A stretch of DNA of 64,000 nt from the NCBI RefSeq assembly GCF_038069655.2, contig NZ_CP150951.2, forward strand, positions 2,072,001-2,136,000, given 5' to 3'. Positions 63,381-64,000 of the stretch are shown piece by piece. How positions within the stretch are numbered: the first letter of the stretch is position 1; every line of letters starts with the position of its first letter. The translations under genes and the position numbers were made by a program. This DNA comes from Yoonia sp. BS5-3. GTDB taxonomy: Bacteria; Pseudomonadota; Alphaproteobacteria; Rhodobacterales; Rhodobacteraceae. The notes beneath the pieces are model-generated. The model saw only the letters and a program-made list of their open reading frames with translations. It searched no databases and was not told the DNA's origin.

Positions 63381-64000
63381 TCAAAAATCCGGGACCACGC
63401 CGGGCAAATCAAGCGCCTTGATCAGCTCGCGCAGCTCTTGGCGGGCGGCGACGTTTGAGATATTCATGCCCTTCACGCCAATATCGCGCAGATCCAGCAA
63501 GGTCAGACCGCGGGGGAACAATTCGCGGAAAATCACGCGCTCATTAAAACCGGGGGCGGTACGGAACCCGATACGCTTGGCCAGTTTCGTGATGGCGCGG
63601 TGCATCTTTTCTTTATTGACCATGGCCTGCGCACCCAACCGGTTGCGTACGACAATCCAGTCAATTGGTTTCAAACCCGCTTGCGCCCTAAGCTGGCGGG
63701 CATTCCAGACCATTTCGGAATAGACGGACGGGCCTGTGATCTCTTCGCCATCACTATCGACATGGGCGAGCAGATCGAAATCGATAAAGCTGTCATTAAG
63801 CGGGGTGATCAGCGTATCTGCCAAGGAATGGGCGACCTGGCTTAGCCTTGTGTGCGAGCCGGGGCAGTCGATCAGAATGAAATCGCAATGGGGCTCCATC
63901 TGGGCGACAGCCATCGATAGCCTGCGATCATAGGCGTTTTCACCTGGCTGCAGGCTGTCCTGATCGATATCAGGCAAATCCTGATAGCTTGGGGTTGGCA
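63381..64000 (-). CDS. mipZ: Division-plane positioning ATPase MipZ (C-terminal part, cut by window edge)
   Basis: The reverse strand is open from 64000 to a stop at 63381, giving the last 206 residues. They contain the ParA-like Walker B/A' region HCDFILIDCPGSHTRLSQVAHSLADTLITPLNDSFIDFDLL, and MVWNARQLRAQAGLKPIDWIVVRNRLG, typical of MipZ. MipZ forms a polar gradient with ParB and blocks FtsZ assembly away from midcell. The P-loop and start lie beyond the window. The apparent TTG at 63977 is internal to the gene. Confidence 0.92.
   Translation of the reverse strand, partial: PTPSYQDLPDIDQDSLQPGENAYDRRLSMAVAQMEPHCDFILIDCPGSHTRLSQVAHSLADTLITPLNDSFIDFDLLAHVDSDGEEITGPSVYSEMVWNARQLRAQAGLKPIDWIVVRNRLGAQAMVNKEKMHRAITKLAKRIGFRTAPGFNERVIFRELFPRGLTLLDLRDIGVKGMNISNVAARQELRELIKALDLPGVVPDF

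Overview
The window looks like chromosomal DNA of an alphaproteobacterium in the Rhodobacterales (Roseobacter-type). The pointers are an RpoHII-type heat-shock sigma factor, a MipZ division-site ATPase, glnD next to murJ, a class I lysyl-tRNA synthetase, a head-spike-like beta-helix protein of the gene-transfer-agent type, and a urease locus of the order seen in this group. Nothing was searched or aligned: calls rest on recognised motifs, lengths, start sites and gene order. Coding density is very high, with many 4-bp ATGA overlaps. No stretch longer than about 280 bases lacks a gene. I saw no rRNA, tRNA, CRISPR array, transposase or integrase.

Layout. 1-4279 (minus): LpoA-like lipoprotein, glnD and murJ (cut by the left edge). 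4368-6592 (plus): rsmI, yraN, gshB. 6589-9998 (minus): comM, a glutathione transferase, a cobC-like phosphatase and cobU. 10095-15397 (plus): rpoH behind an ECF-type promoter candidate, coaBC-dut-MoeB-like, then an amino-acid ABC transporter binding protein and permease without an ATPase. 15448-21157: M3 peptidase, SH3 protein, hydroxyacid dehydrogenase, an unknown membrane-anchored protein and a lipase-like hydrolase. 21335-28144: a dimethylglycine-dehydrogenase-like enzyme, DUF6958, an FAD oxidase with an aldo/keto reductase, an unexplained pair (small protein plus cysteine-rich protein), and a second aldo/keto reductase. 28353-35503: nadD-dacB, TerB-like, lysS, DUF4864 and the beta-helix head-spike-like protein.

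35622-43008 is a urease locus: ureD-A-B, a Lys/Ala/Pro-rich protein, ureC, two small genes, ureE-F, a DUF3995 membrane protein and ureG. Two of the non-urease genes are preceded by perfect CTGC-N3-GCAG palindromes, the form I recall for the PHA regulator PhaR. This points to a storage-granule regulon nested inside a nitrogen-assimilation locus. It is the most interesting signal I found.

43011-51995: a beta-barrel-like protein behind a perfect CtrA box, acs, a second barrel protein, a zeta-like kinase, a dihaem oxidoreductase, an MscS channel and a short anchored RTX-type protein. 52209-59933: leuCD and leuB, separated by five unrelated genes (membrane protein, EEP nuclease-like, NmrA-like reductase, LysR, nucleotidyltransferase). 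60042-64000: DinB, an EamA transporter, an FMN-binding glutamate-synthase-like protein, and mipZ cut by the right edge.
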